64,000 nt of DNA from Cryptomeria japonica (GCF_030272615.1 NC_081410.1:223005415-223069414), one strand, 5' to 3'. Counted from the first letter of the stretch, positions 48,444-60,046 are shown. A program made the numbers and translations. Notes: a model not told the origin generated them from the letters alone.

Positions 48444-49790
48444 GTAGCTAGGAAATCGGAAATCATCACAACAAATCAAAATACTAATCTAGCTCAATCA
48501 CGAAAGCTCAAATGCAATGATCAATCCTAAACACACTCAATAAAGACATGAAAGAAAAACATTCAAGATTAAAAGCTAAGCAAACCAAATGCAGATCTGA
48601 ATATCTCCTTCATGTGGCTCCATTGTCCTTCTTTCTTCTTCAAATAGCTTTTGTTTGTGGATCTCACCTTCAGGTGCATAAACCTAATGTGAAAGCAAGA
48701 TTGACAATTAGTGAAAGAGTACTCAAAGCATGATTTATTCGACCAAGTGATTAGTTGGGGATCAGGGATTCGAAAATGCGATCAATTAGGGGCCTTGATT
48801 GAAGAAAATCATCCAATTTATAGATAAATTGGAGAAAAGACAAGATTAGCATGAAATTGATATTAGAGGCAATTGATTTCAAAATGGAAAAATCGAGTGG
48901 AAAGAAGAAGGTTATGACACCTTCTATGTCATGAATTATGACATATTGCCAATGCAAAGGTCAGAAGACTAGAGGCTTATGACATCTTGCTATGCCAAAA
49001 GTATGACGCATGAGAAATTCATGCTTCCACCAAAGCACAAAAATAGGGAGAACTAGAGAGAAATTAATTAGGTGGAAATTAATTTTGACAAATTAGAAAA
49101 TAGGTGGAAATTAGGAAATTAGAAATTGATGAAATTAGAAAAATAAGTGAACTAATTAACAATTTTTCATTCATTAATTAATTCACAAAAAGAGGAGGAA
49201 TTAATTAGCCAATTAAACAAACATTTAATTGTGACAAGAAGACTTAGGATAAATAAATAAATCATTTATCCTAAAGAGAAAATGGAGAGAAAATGACAAA
49301 CAAGGTTAAATGAATAAATCATGAAACCCGAGAAGATAAATTAGAAATGTAAGGAGGACAATTAGGTCTTGATGTAAGATTGATTTGATGTCGATTAGAT
49401 CATGATTTTGAATTGATTTGATTGATAAACAATTGAGATTGATTGACAAATTGACCAATATTGATAAACAGACCAAATTGATATGCGCCAATTGACATGA
49501 TTGAAGAGGACAAGGATCGATGATGAATCGATCGTAAAACAATGAGATTGACAAGGACGAGGATCGATGACAAATCGATCTCAAAATGATAAGATTGATA
49601 AGAGGACAAAACCCTAATTCAAAAGCGATAAAAATGAGGAATGCAGAAGAAGGACTCGATGCTCGCAAATGATAAAGACCAAGTACGCAACCTAGAATAA
49701 ATGTTAATGCGATGCAAAAACCTAAAATAAGGCAATGCGCCAATGTTAAAGTATGACTCCGCAAGCGTTGACCATTTTTAGGTGTCTACA
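48444..49790 (-). repeat. 5' LTR of the 12.5-kb element
   Basis: It matches 37274-38619 along its full length with scattered substitutions and very few indels. It contains the same tandem pair of about 53 bp at 49506-49605. Confidence 0.9.
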
Positions 49791-49795
49791 CTAAC

Positions 49796-50415
49796 ATTAT
49801 GAATGTTGTTTGTATTGTTTCAAGATTTCAGAGTGATCCTAGAGAAAATCATGAGAGTGCGGTGAAAAGGATTTCTAGATACTTGCAAGGTACATCAGAA
49901 TATGGTTTGTGGTACCCTAAGGAAGATAACTTTACTTTATGTGCATATATAGATGCTGATTGGGTTGGATATGTTGAATCCTGAAAAGGTAATTCCAATG
50001 GAGCTTTCTTTCTTGGAAAGAAGTTGGTTTCATGGATCAACAAGAAACAGTCATGTACTTCTTTATCTATTGCTAAAGTTGAGTATGTTGTTGCTGCTAC
50101 TAACTGTACACAGGTTTTATGGATGAATCAAATGTTGAAGGATATAAAGGTGGATTGTGATGCACCGGTAGTTATTCACTATGATAACTTTGCTGCTATT
50201 GATATATCAAAGAATCTAGTATTTCAGTCTAAGACAAAGTACATATCTATCAAGTACAACTTTTTGAAGGAAAAGGTGGAAGAAAATGAAGTTAGACTGG
50301 TTTATGTGAACAATAAAGAGTAGATTGTAGATATTTTTACTAAACCTTTGCCCAAGGAATCATTTGAGTACTTGAGAGAAAGATTGGGAGTTTCTGCCCC
50401 TCTGATAGAGACTTG
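49796..50415 (+). pseudogene. Copia RT end and RNase H, continued after the insertion
   Basis: The frame resumes from 37273. HESAVKRISRYLQGTSEYGL, then YIDADWVG (first RNase H Asp region), KKLVSWINKKQ, AKVEYVVAA (Glu; Ala-Lys-Val replaces the usual Ser-Thr-Glu), VVIHYDNFAAIDIS (Asp) and VDIFTKPLPKESFEYLRERLGV follow, the standard copia RNase H order. TGA at 49982 and TAG at 50321 interrupt it; the stop is at about 50413. Confidence 0.85.
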
Positions 50416-50821
50416 ATTGATGCAGTTTGGCATCAGTTTGTTATGCATTATCAGAGATATTATTCATTCTGACACTGATGTGGGATGCTACTGCTCAGGG
50501 GGAGTAGTCAGCTTTGAGATTCAGTGGTTTATGTTCTTGCTTTGATATTTTTGTCAGATTTTTGGCATTGATGTCAAAGGAGGAGTGATATAGATGTGAA
50601 AAAGAAAACTTAAGGAGTTGTATACACCAGGGGGAGAGAGATTCAGAGCTTTACAAAGATATTATTCACAGGGGTAATTTGGTCTTTGTTTCATAATTTC
50701 ATTGCTATATCTTTGAGCGGGAGATTGTTAGCTATCTTCCATTGGGGGAGATTTGTTTGGTATTTTTTGGTACTTAGATATTTTTCACATCTAGTGTTGC
50801 CATCAATGCCAAAGGGGAGAT
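50416..50821 (+). other. Copia 3' untranslated region and polypurine tract
   Basis: G-rich patches 'caggggga' near 50497 and 50628 precede the main tract atgccaaaggggagat at 50806-50821. No ORF of the ORF2 family is present here, unlike at 1-2112. Confidence 0.7.
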
Positions 50822-51997
50822 TTTTGGCCATTTGGTGGAATTGATTATGTGTTGCATTGATATTTTGTCATTGATGCCAATACTAGCTGTTTGGATGCTT
50901 TACCGGCACCCTTCTGGTCTTGGTAGGTTGAGTGGTTTCTTGTTGATTTGGGTCTGACATGATTCGGTAGGCTTCGGTATAGTTTGGTGATGGAATTAGC
51001 TTTTTCATGATACTCATGCTCATATTCAATCAGTTGGTATTGGTCTGATGATCAGATTCTATCTTGTTTGCTTAGAAGCTTGGTTTTTGGTTTCAAGGAA
51101 GGTTTCACCAGCAGATCTTTTAATGAATATCTTTGATGAATTGCATAAGTGGTGTTGGTGCAGCTTCTAGTGGAGTTTTAGGTTGCTAATGGTGATCATG
51201 GTCGAGACTTTGTGGATGGAGATCATTGTTGTAGCATGTGGACCTATACTAGGTCCTGACTGGTCTAGGTTATGGACTGGTTTAATGAAGCATATGGATT
51301 GGACTTCTTGATGCATTTATGGTATGTATTATGTGTTGGATATTATTTCTTTGATCTAAGGCTGACATGATTTTTAGTTATGTAATTGGTTTATTATCTG
51401 GTGGCTGACCTAATTGTTTATGGTCGAGGGTTTGTATATATAGATGTAAGATCTCATTATAGATCATATCAAGGTTATGGAAAAGGGATGTAATATGCAA
51501 ATAATGTAATATCATTCAGGAAAAGGATTTGGTCGATCATTGGAGATTGAATTGGGTTTATGTAAGAGAATTTATTCCTCTAGTATTGAGCTTAACCAGA
51601 TTGTACTCAGGCATAGGAGATGTTATCTTTTGCAATTCAACACTTCTCCGGATTGTAGTATGGATTTCTATGTAGTTAGTGAGACTCCTTTTGTGATGAC
51701 CAGTGTGCTCTAGGATATTGGCCTTCCTGCAAGTGCAGGCCCCTCAATTGTAATTCACATATTTACTATAGAAGTATTATTTGACTGTGGGTAAGCTTAC
51801 CACCATGGTTTTTCCCTTTACCGGGTTTTCCACGTATAAATCTTCATGTTATGTGGATGGTATTTATCATATGATTATTGTTTATGGTTAATTGGTTTAA
51901 CTACTATTCCGGTATTAATGTTTTGGGTTCCGGTAATCTATGACAATTGATTCACCCCCCCTCTCAGTTGTCTTCTAGTTATTTGAACTGTCTAACA
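50822..51997 (+). repeat. 3' LTR of the copia element
   Basis: It starts tttttggcc, where TG has become TT, right after the purine tract, and ends GAACTGTCTAACA. From 50935 on it matches the 5' LTR pieces. The gypsy host protease resumes at 51998. Confidence 0.85.
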
Positions 51998-52746
51998 GTT
52001 TCTACCAAGACCTGTACTAAGATTGTCATCCCCTTTAATATTGTTGAACAGATGAAGAGGGATAGCCTCAATGTATCTATGTGGGATTCTCTTTCTATCC
52101 CATCTCAAAGGGACCTACTTTAGGAATCCCTAAAGGGGATGGATGTTGTAGAGGATACCAGTCAAGGTTGCAACTCTTCAATTTCTACAAGCTTGGTACA
52201 ACCTTTGGAAGAAAAAAATAAAAATAAAATCAATAAGCCTCCCCATTTTTATCTATAATTAGTCATAGGGGATAAAATTGTTCATAATTGTATTATAGAT
52301 AGTGGGGCTAGCAGTCTAGTTATGCCTAAGGGAATTTTTGACCGTCTAGGTATCAAATATGAATTTATCACAAGAGGACTTATGTAACTTGATGGCACAT
52401 CAGTCTAGACTTTTGGGGTCATTAAATATTTAAATCTAACCTTGCATGCCTACTCGGGTTGTAGTGTGTTGCAAGACATCTTAGTGATTGAACTCCCTAC
52501 TTACTTTGCCATTTGTTTATTTGGGAAATTCACTTTTAAGATAGGTGGCTACCTATCTTTTGATTGGTCACACATGTTATTTAGGATAAGATATGGCACC
52601 AAAGAAACCATTAGGGATGAGCCTATTGTTAATGATCACATAGAGCCCTATACTCCTAGCCATATCAATATGAATTACACTCTCCATGAGGAGAAAGAAG
52701 ATAATTCAATAAGGGAGCCTACAAATCAGTTGGAGGGGGTTCTTGA
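51998..52746 (+). pseudogene. Gypsy host spacer and protease
   Basis: The reading gives STKTCTKIVIPFNIVEQMK (about 52000) and SIPSQRDLL, the gag-protease spacer of plant gypsy elements. IIDSGASSLVMPKGIFDRLG (about 52288) follows, a retropepsin with an intact Asp-Ser-Gly. LHAYSGCSVLQDI and HMLFRIRYGT continue it to the LTR at 52747. Stops occur at about 52117, 52255, 52384 and 52408. By orientation and gene order it is probably the downstream part of the gag at 15820-25520, separated by later insertions and a deletion. Confidence 0.65.
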
Positions 52747-54013
52747 TGTTGGCAACAATACAAAGGAAAATTGAGAGGGGGTGTTTGAATCAGTTTTTGC
52801 TGGATCAAAATAATTAAGTATAATCTTAGAGCTGATCAACTGCAACAAAAAGAAAGATAATATCAATAACAACAACACACATAACACCACTATTTTTTAT
52901 GTGGAGAACCTGGTTAAGGGAAAAACCACAACGGGAACCTACCCACAATGAGATAATACTCTACACTAGTATGTGTAAATATTACAATGAGGAATGCACA
53001 TGCATTCAAGCACACTTCCTAGAGCTCACTACTCAAATTACAATGACCCAGAAGGCTTTAACCCTTAGGGAAGGTTCACTACCTTACAAAAAGATTCGAA
53101 CTACAATCTAGAAAGAATGAACTACAAAAATAACATTTGCTAATGTCTGATGACAGTTTTGGTTAAGCTCAAATGTCTTCCCTTCACCAATCTTTGCTCA
53201 ATACACATAACCAAAGGATAAATTTTCTTATGCACACATACATCACTTTCTGATAATATAGAATCAAAACCCCTATCCACAAATTATATGAATATTACAC
53301 CCATTTATACAGACCATCAACCTTTACTACAAGGTCAGCCAATCCCATAACACCTAATTACAAAAATTACATCACACAATACATTAATCAACCACCGGAC
53401 CAATAAAATGCCATAGACAACATAGTATGGACCTAAATCAACTCCTCTAATATGCACCACTACCAAAAATCTTGCCAAGATCAATCGCAACATGTTACAC
53501 CATAAAAATACCGCATAACACAAAGAATATCACCGGACCATCAAAATCATTGAAAACTTGCACAATAATCAATGCAGACCACCAAGACAAATAGGAAATG
53601 ATTAGGAAACACCAACAAGAACATTAGAACCATCCACAATAGCTGCATGAACACCACTTATGAAAATATTCATCGATCAACATGCTAACGATCAAGAACA
53701 CTCAACAACAACTCAGATAAGAAAGATAGGTTCCAGAGCACCAAATCATGAACCACTTGAAATGAAGATACACATGAACATCCAAAAAATTCTCCCAAGT
53801 CCACAACACAAGATATGATCATATCGGAGCTCATCGGATAAAAAACCAGACTCTGCCAGCCAATGAACAGAAAGACCAAAACATCAAACCGAATCAAATA
53901 ATATGATCAAGTAAACTTCGGGATCGCTGAAACCAATTCTCTGCAATAACAAAACATGAGAATATGTTGACATCAATGACAATAACATATCCTAGCAGCA
54001 TCAATGTCCAACA
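52747..54013 (-). repeat. 3' LTR of a minus-strand copia element
   Basis: The minus strand starts TGTTGGACATTGATG at 54013 after a purine tract and ends ...TTGTTGCCAACA at 52747, giving TGTTGG/CCAACA inverted ends. The closing block 'tgattcaaacaccccctctca' is present. Length 1,267 bp. Confidence 0.75.
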
Positions 54014-54335
54014 ATCTCCCCCTTTGGCATTGATGCCAACATATAAGTGGGAAAAACAATCAATGCAAAGGAATGAATCAACATTAGCGAAACCCAACAA
54101 GGCCCCCCTTAGATCATGCACACAAAGATCCAAAGATAAAATAGTTTTTCACATGCTTATCTCCCCCTTTGACAACAACTCCAAAGATATAAACCAATCA
54201 AATTCCTCTCCCCCAAACAACATAATCATAGCTCTGAACAACTCACTAACTACTCCAGCTGAGTAGCAACATCAACTTATCAACCCGAATAAGAAGATAA
54301 AAATGAGAAATCCACCAGATTGATGCATCTCAATG
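54014..54335 (-). other. 3' untranslated region and purine tract of the minus-strand copia
   Basis: It continues from the RNase H end at 60914 once the 54336-60905 element and its caatg duplication are removed. The purine tract, read tgccaaagggggagat on minus, is at 54014-54029; a second G-rich patch is near 54163. Confidence 0.7.
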
Positions 54336-55175
54336 TGTTAGGATTCCCACAGATACTGAGAGGGGGGGTGAATTAGTATCTAACTGGTATATTGAATTGC
54401 TTATCTTAAAACATGTAGAACATATTATAATAGTATACCTGTATGCAAGAAATAATGCAATAAACAAAATTAAAAGCATCCACATGAAAAGCACACCATG
54501 ACACAAGGATTTAGTGAGGAAACCTGGTGTGGGAAAAACCTCGGTGGGATTTCTGACCCATAATATTCACTTACTAGCCAATAAGAGAATATTACTTACA
54601 ATAGGGGCCTGCACATGCAGGAAGGCCAACTGCCTAGAGCTCACTGCTCAAACACAAAATGGGAAGTCTCACTGACTTACAATGTGGATTATACAAATCC
54701 AATATCTTGTACTGCTTTAAAATAGCATCTATAATGCCAGATCCAGTACCGGTTGCTGCTCTGCTTCTTACATAAACCCTTAACCTATATTTCACATAAT
54801 AGGTCTGCCTTATATCTTTTCTAATTCACTTCCAAAATGTCTACAATGATCTCTCTTATATATAAGAGTCATTTTACAACTTGCTAAGTCGGCTTACAAA
54901 GTTTTTACAATAATAAACAAAATATAATATATCAAAAATCCTGTTGGCCTCTATGCCGGTATGCTTCCTTTCTCTGTGCCGGTGGTGGTGGTCTAGGTGT
55001 TGGTGTAGAGTGTGATCTGTTGATGCCGGTGAACTATCTTTCCGGTGTAATGCCTTGCCTGTGTAATGCCTTGCCAGTGTAATGCCTTGCTGGTGCCATA
55101 TGCCAATAAGGTTGCCATCAATGACAAAACCTTCAATCACCTACAATGTCTCATTGGAGTGTGCATATGCCAACA
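54336..55175 (-). repeat. 3' LTR of the ORF1/ORF2 element
   Basis: The minus strand starts TGTTGGCATATGCACAC at 55175 and ends GGGAATCCTAACA at 54336. It includes a ttatatataagag TATA-like run near 54856-54868 and the 16-bp repeats at 55043-55090. Confidence 0.9.
55043..55090 (+). repeat. Three 16-bp tandem repeats in the LTR
   Basis: Units read gtgtaatgccttgcc with one or two changes. The partner LTR has the same array, differently mutated, at about 60774-60823. Confidence 0.75.
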
Positions 55176-55191
55176 ATCTCCCCCTTTGGCA
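55176..55191 (-). promoter_or_regulatory. Polypurine tract of the ORF1/ORF2 element
   Basis: The minus strand reads tgccaaagggggagat directly before the LTR, as in the element ending at 3016. Confidence 0.85.
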
Positions 55192-55295
55192 TTGATGGCA
55201 ACACTCATGAGAAATTTCAAAAGTGTATCAAAAAATTTGAAGTCCAAAAATGTGTGCTCCCCCTGAGCATATGATTTCTGTGATATTGAATTTCC

Positions 55296-58200
55296 TCATA
55301 CCACTACTCCCCCTTTGGCATCAATGACATAGGTTGTCAAGGTGTCAATAGAGTTTGTACTCTCCATAAACTTTTTATTGTCTCTGATTGTTGTCTCTGT
55401 TCTTTTAACTATACCGGTGAGGTGCTGCATATGCTCTACCGGTGTTTTTTGTCCCTGTATCAGTGCCTCAGATATTTCCTTCCGCAATGATGCTAGATAG
55501 TCCAACCTTGGACTTAGTTTTAATCTCAAATGTTTTGACTTATTCACTATTCTCTCCTTTTCTCTTTCTAACTTAAGTAACTCTTCCTCAAAATTTGTTA
55601 TCCTTTGCTCAAAAACTGATAATGTATCAGGTGAGTTAACAAAATTATTTGCAAGTTTATTGATTTCATCTTGTACCTTGCTCATCTTGTTATCTATGTC
55701 TACTATCAAAAATTTTATCTTGCAGGTGTCTTTGTACAGAGTTTTGTATTCCTTTAACAAGTTACACAGTTCTAGTAGAAGTGTGTCAAATTCCCTAGTA
55801 CACTTCTTTATCTGATCTTCAAAAAATTTCTACTTTTCAATTTCTACCTTGTCCTTCAATGTCTCTTCCTTTATTTTCTCAATAGTCACTATGTGCTCAG
55901 TGATGTATTTACACAAAGTATCAAGTTGTCCTAAAGAATCTTTATTGTCTATATTATAGTTAGGAGCAATTACCTTCAAAATTGGGATTGTGTCATATAT
56001 AGCTTTATAAGCCTATGAGCTACAATCTATTATCCTTTTGATTGAATCCAAAAGTACTTTAGTTATATTTATTGATTTGTGGCCTACGGAGGAGGAACCA
56101 ACATTCTGAATTCCACCGGTGGAGGAAGTGACCAAGCTTTTTGTGACCTCTGGTAGATCGGTTTGTGTTTGTATTTCTTTAAGTAATGGTTTGTGTACTT
56201 CTCCAGTTGCTAGTTGCATTGTTTCCTCATGAACCTATTCCTGTACTTGTTGCTCTGTTTGTTGCACTATCTCAGTCTAAGTTTCTGCCTGTTGCTCTTT
56301 GTCATCTACCAGTTTCTCTTATGTGTTATCAATTTTCTCAGCTACCGGTGGATCACTAGCCATGTCTGTCTTACTAGTTGTATCTTTGTCTACCACAATG
56401 TTGATCTTTTGTGTATCAACATCCACTGTATATAAGACTTCAGGATTAGGATTGACATCCTCTACATCCATAATTTCAAATGCCAGTTGATCTTCTGTAG
56501 TTGTTGTTACCGGTGATGTAAAAGGAGGTGGGGGTAAGTTGTCTTTTACTTTGATACTCAGAGGTCCACCAACCTTTCCTTTTCCTTTGTCTCTCTCCTT
56601 CTGATATACCTTTATTGGTTTGGGGTTCCTGTATTCTTCCTATTTTTCTTTCTCAACAAGAAATATGTCCCATGCATTTTCTATTTCTTCAGTCACCTCA
56701 TTGACTCTTCCAACCATTAATGCAATGTGCCGGTGTGCAGTAGAGAATACTGACCGGTTGGCTTCAACAATTAAATCATCAATTTCTTTAGGTGAGTTCA
56801 CTAGGTACACAACAAATAGCTTTTCTATCTTGATTTTCTTGTCAAGTTCTACTACTACTTGTCTTCTTGCTTCCAGTCTTTTGATCAGTTCATCTGGTAC
56901 TTCATCTACAACTTCCATGAAAAATTTCATATACATGTCCATGTGCAAAATAACACTATTTTCCACTTGTTCTTTTTCATCTGCTGTTATAGTGTCATAG
57001 ACCTTTCCTATGTTTTTGAGTTTTCCTTCCTCTGTAATTTCATTCAATAGTATGTCAAGAGGAGCCAAGTTTTGTTTTGTTCTCTTCTTCTTCTTGGGTG
57101 TAGTCTTTTTAACCGGAGATCTTGTTGCTTGTTGTTTTTGTCTTGTCCTCCTAGGTGAGGGTGTGGTTGTTGGTGAAGGATCTCTTTTCCTTACAACTCT
57201 TTTGAAAGCTGTAGGCATGTCACTTTCCGAGGAAGTGCCTACCGGTGATAGGTGAGTCTCGAGCTGTAGAGTTCCTAGCTCATCCTCAGTGATACCAGTT
57301 TTCTTTAATACATCTTCTTTAATAGCCTTTGCCTGTCTAGAGCCTTTTCTCACAACAGCCTCAACCTTTTTCACTCTCTTCTTAGATTGAATTTGTTTCT
57401 CTATGGTCTCAGCACTACCAAATACTTCTTCCTTTGGTTCGTTTAGAGCTTCCAGAAGTTCTTTAGCATAAGTCTCAATTATATGATCATTTGTTTCATA
57501 GCCCATCTCTCTTACCCAGATTGTTCTTGGGATGACTACTTCCATCCAGATCTCATCCTTTTTTATTACAAAACATATATCATCCTTATATTTGTCAACA
57601 ATCTTTTGTGATAATTTGATTCTCTTCTTCATTTTGGCCTTAAGTGCTTGAAAGTAATCATGGATATTGTTTTCCTTATCTTCTCCCATATTGTTGAATA
57701 GTTCTGTTAGCTGTTTACCTACTGGTATATCAAATCCAAGTTCTTTGTAGCCTATACCAGGAACCTGATTGGTTATATGTAGCATCAAACATACTAGCAG
57801 ATTTCCAAATCTAAAAGTTCCTTTCTTATCCTTCTTAATCTTACCTAAGTTGTCAATTAACTCATCCTTCAACCACTCACATATATCAATCTTTACATTA
57901 TCTGTGATCATGTCATAAGCACTCTTAATGCATAAAATTTAAACTGAATTGAGTCTGTTTGCATGAGTTGCCTTATACCCTAATATCATGCTAATAAACC
58001 TTACATTGGTGTCAGTTACATCATTGACTCTTAAGGACCTTTTATCAGATGTAGCACCAGTTAGCTTAGTAACTAGATCATTTGAGACCTTCTTGGTTTT
58101 GTCTGGCCTTTTATCGGTGGATGGTAACCCTGTGACAACTTTCATAGCTTCCTTGGTGATTTTGTGAATTGCATCTAACCAGAAAAATTCACCATGTACC

Positions 58201-58436
58201 CTACTTAAGACTATCCTAATCACATCCTTGGGAAATTTAGGAATGCAGAGGATTTCAGTAAATCCTAGGGTTTCAATGATTTTATGTTTCAGTTTCACAT
58301 TTCTGGAATTATCACATATGACAGATTTATACATTGTTTTGATCTCTTCATCTCCCAATTCCTCTATGTTGCAGTGAATGTAAATTCTGGGGTCTTCAGC
58401 ATAAACAACTCCTTTTGGTATTTTGAGAGAAAGCAC
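55296..58436 (-). pseudogene. ORF2: protein of about 1,050 codons, function unknown
   Basis: I do not recognise this protein. One minus-strand frame spans 3,141 bases with no frameshift and only seven stops (TAA near 57937; TAG near 56640; others near 56320, 56279, 56240, 56017, 55830). The N-terminal third (58436-57430) looks globular: FWLDAIHKITKEAMKVVTGLP, GYKATHANRLNS, FRFGNLLVCLMLHITNQVPG. A basic Lys/Arg/Pro/Ser region follows (57400-57060), then LLNEITEEG and a helical segment to ANRSVF (about 56745). Next come an acidic low-complexity linker, VLLDSIKRIIDC (about 56020) and a C-terminal coiled coil (55760-55330). It aligns with 1-2112 from the basic region onward. The N-terminal layout is faintly like plant transposon-derived domains (PMD or 'putative plant transposon protein'), a guess only. 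No membrane segment is seen, so an envelope role is not supported. Confidence 0.75.
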
Positions 58437-58894
58437 CTACATTGTCATCTTTCTTTGCTACCTTGGGAACTAGTTGAAACACGGGCCTAGGGCATTTTAT
58501 AACCTTGACTATAGTTTGCTATACATTCAAGTGTAGAGGTGGATGCCATGATGATAAATACCTTTTTTTTGTCTTGGATGGATTGATTGCTTGAAGTGCT
58601 TTGCCTCTTTGCTTGGAATTCCTTAGCTCTACAAATTTCACACTCTACAAATGTTTGAAATCATGATGGAATGAAATAGAGCCAAAAGCCCAAATTTATA
58701 GTGTTTATTTGCCATCTACTACATTTAATGCATGCCAGTTAAGTATTCACTTAACATTGTCTGCCGGTAATGAAGTAATTTCCAACTTCTCATCTCTAAC
58801 CAAGGGAATAATAGCACATGTGTCTTTAGATTGCCAAACCCTCAAGGAAAATTTCTTCAATTTGATGAAAACTTCCTATTAGTGGAGCACTACT
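58437..58894 (-). promoter_or_regulatory. Inter-ORF region with TATA box, possible internal promoter
   Basis: The minus strand reads CACTATAAATTTGGG at about 58690-58704, with an ATG 140-150 bases downstream at 58549 (MASTSTLEC). That ATG is in another frame from ORF2, so a frameshift or splice would be needed to join them. A TAG precedes the ORF2 frame at 58437. The arrangement suggests separate transcription of ORF2. Confidence 0.45.
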
Positions 58895-59989
58895 CTATCT
58901 TGTTGGTGAAACATTGATTGGTTCTTCCAGTGGAGGAGTATTCCCAACATTTAGATAAGCTTTTCTAATCCATTGTTTTGGGAATTCTTGCTTAACCTCT
59001 TCAACTTTTTCTTTACCTTTTAGGCTAGAAATTTTGTTGTCTGCTGGTGATCCTTTACTTCTATAGAATTTTTCAATATGCCCAATCTTGTTACATGCAT
59101 AACAAGTCACATTATTCTTCTGAATAGCTTTCCCATAACCTATGTCAGTTTGTGTTCAGCATTGATTAAATAAATGTCCAAATCTTCCACAAACATAACA
59201 TCTCACATTCATTCTGCAATTTTCAAAGTTGTGACCAACTTTGTTGCATTTTGAACATTGACCGATGGGTGTGTTGATATTCTGATAATTTCTAGATCTA
59301 CATTCATTTGCTCTATGACCATACTTATTATAGTTAAAGCATTTTCCATTGAATTTTTAAGTATTAGGTTGCCTTACCGGTTTGCTATGATCCTGTGTGT
59401 TTGCTGTACCAGAGCTTTCACCAACTTCAAAGCCAATTCCAGAAGTGTCACCTTTAGGTTTTTGATTCTTTAGCAAGTTACCAAGTTCCTCTGAGCTTTT
59501 CTTGAATTTTTCTTTATGTTGATTTGCAGTTTCTAGTTCTCTTTCTAAGACTTCTTTCTACCTCATCAATTCATTGGAGTCATTCTGAGTGTGCATCAGA
59601 TCTGTCTTCAATAAATCATTTTCATAGCTAAGTGTTGTGTTCTCATTTTCTGCATCACTTAGTCTTCTAGTCAATTCTTCTTCATTCTTCTTCCTATCTT
59701 CAATTTCTTTACAAAATCTCATAGTCATATCCTGCATCTCATTCTTTGTTGTCATGTTCTCCAATTTCAGCTTGCTTAACATACCATTAAGTGATTCCTT
59801 TTCATCATTCTCATTTTGCATTTTTTCACAAAGTTCTCTTCTCTTATTTCTTGCAATAGTAAGATTCTCTTGAAGTGCTTGAATGATATCCTAAGCTACT
59901 TTTAGATCATCTTCTAGTTTGATATTTTTAAATTTTTTTGAATCATAGTCTGAGAGAGCTGCTTCAAGTTGCTTCATCAGATTTTCCAT
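58895..59989 (-). pseudogene. ORF1: coiled-coil protein with four tandem zinc knuckles
   Basis: From the ATG at 59989 (MENLMKQLEAAL) one frame of 365 codons runs to 58895 with four stops (TAG, TAG, TAA, TGA) and no frameshift. Residues 1-190 or so are a long charged coiled coil (e.g. KLKLENMTTKNEMQ, RRLSDAENENTTL). Four knuckles follow: 59341-59300 (CFNYNKYGHRANEC, second Cys is Tyr), 59257-59216 (CSKCNKVGHNFENC, intact), 59200-59159 (CYVCGRFGHLFNQC, intact) and 59104-59063 (CYACNKIGHIEKFY, last Cys is Tyr). No capsid domain is visible. Likely a nucleic-acid-binding Gag-like protein that lost or never had the capsid. It could be the 3' half of a larger Sirevirus-type Gag. Confidence 0.75.
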
Positions 59990-60046
59990 CTTTATCGGTG
60001 TTAAGATCTTCCTCAAGCTGTTAGGCTTCTAAAAATAGAGGACCAG

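Larger units (their letters stand above)
37274..49790 (-). mobile_element. 12.5-kb non-autonomous gypsy-type element with antisense plant-mobile-domain ORF
   Basis: Paired LTRs of 1,346 and 1,347 bp, a purine tract next to one, a primer-type site next to the other, and flanks ctaat (37269-37273) and ctaac (49791-49795) define a complete insertion into the copia RT. The interior codes on the minus strand for a long Q/P/S-rich protein and on the plus strand for a plant mobile domain protein. No gag capsid, protease, RT or integrase motif was found in any frame. A solo LTR of the same family is at 4938-6226. The near-equal LTRs suggest it is one of the younger insertions here. Confidence 0.85.
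31310..51997 (+). mobile_element. Plus-strand copia retrotransposon expanded by nested insertions
   Basis: A 5' LTR (missing its first 110 or so bases), primer site, gag, protease, integrase, RT, RNase H, purine tract and 3' LTR lie in canonical copia order. The RT/RNase H region is split by a 12.5-kb element (37274-49790) and the 5' LTR by a solo LTR (31707-32933). The element's own length without inserts is about 6.9 kb. Many stops and at least one frameshift make it inactive. The lost LTR start lay beyond the gypsy LTR ending at 31309, which therefore inserted into, or recombined with, this LTR. Confidence 0.85.

Noticed and set aside
52442-52774. 110-codon frame as an independent gene
   Set aside because: It is the C-terminal part of the gypsy protease region and runs by chance into the LTR at 52747.
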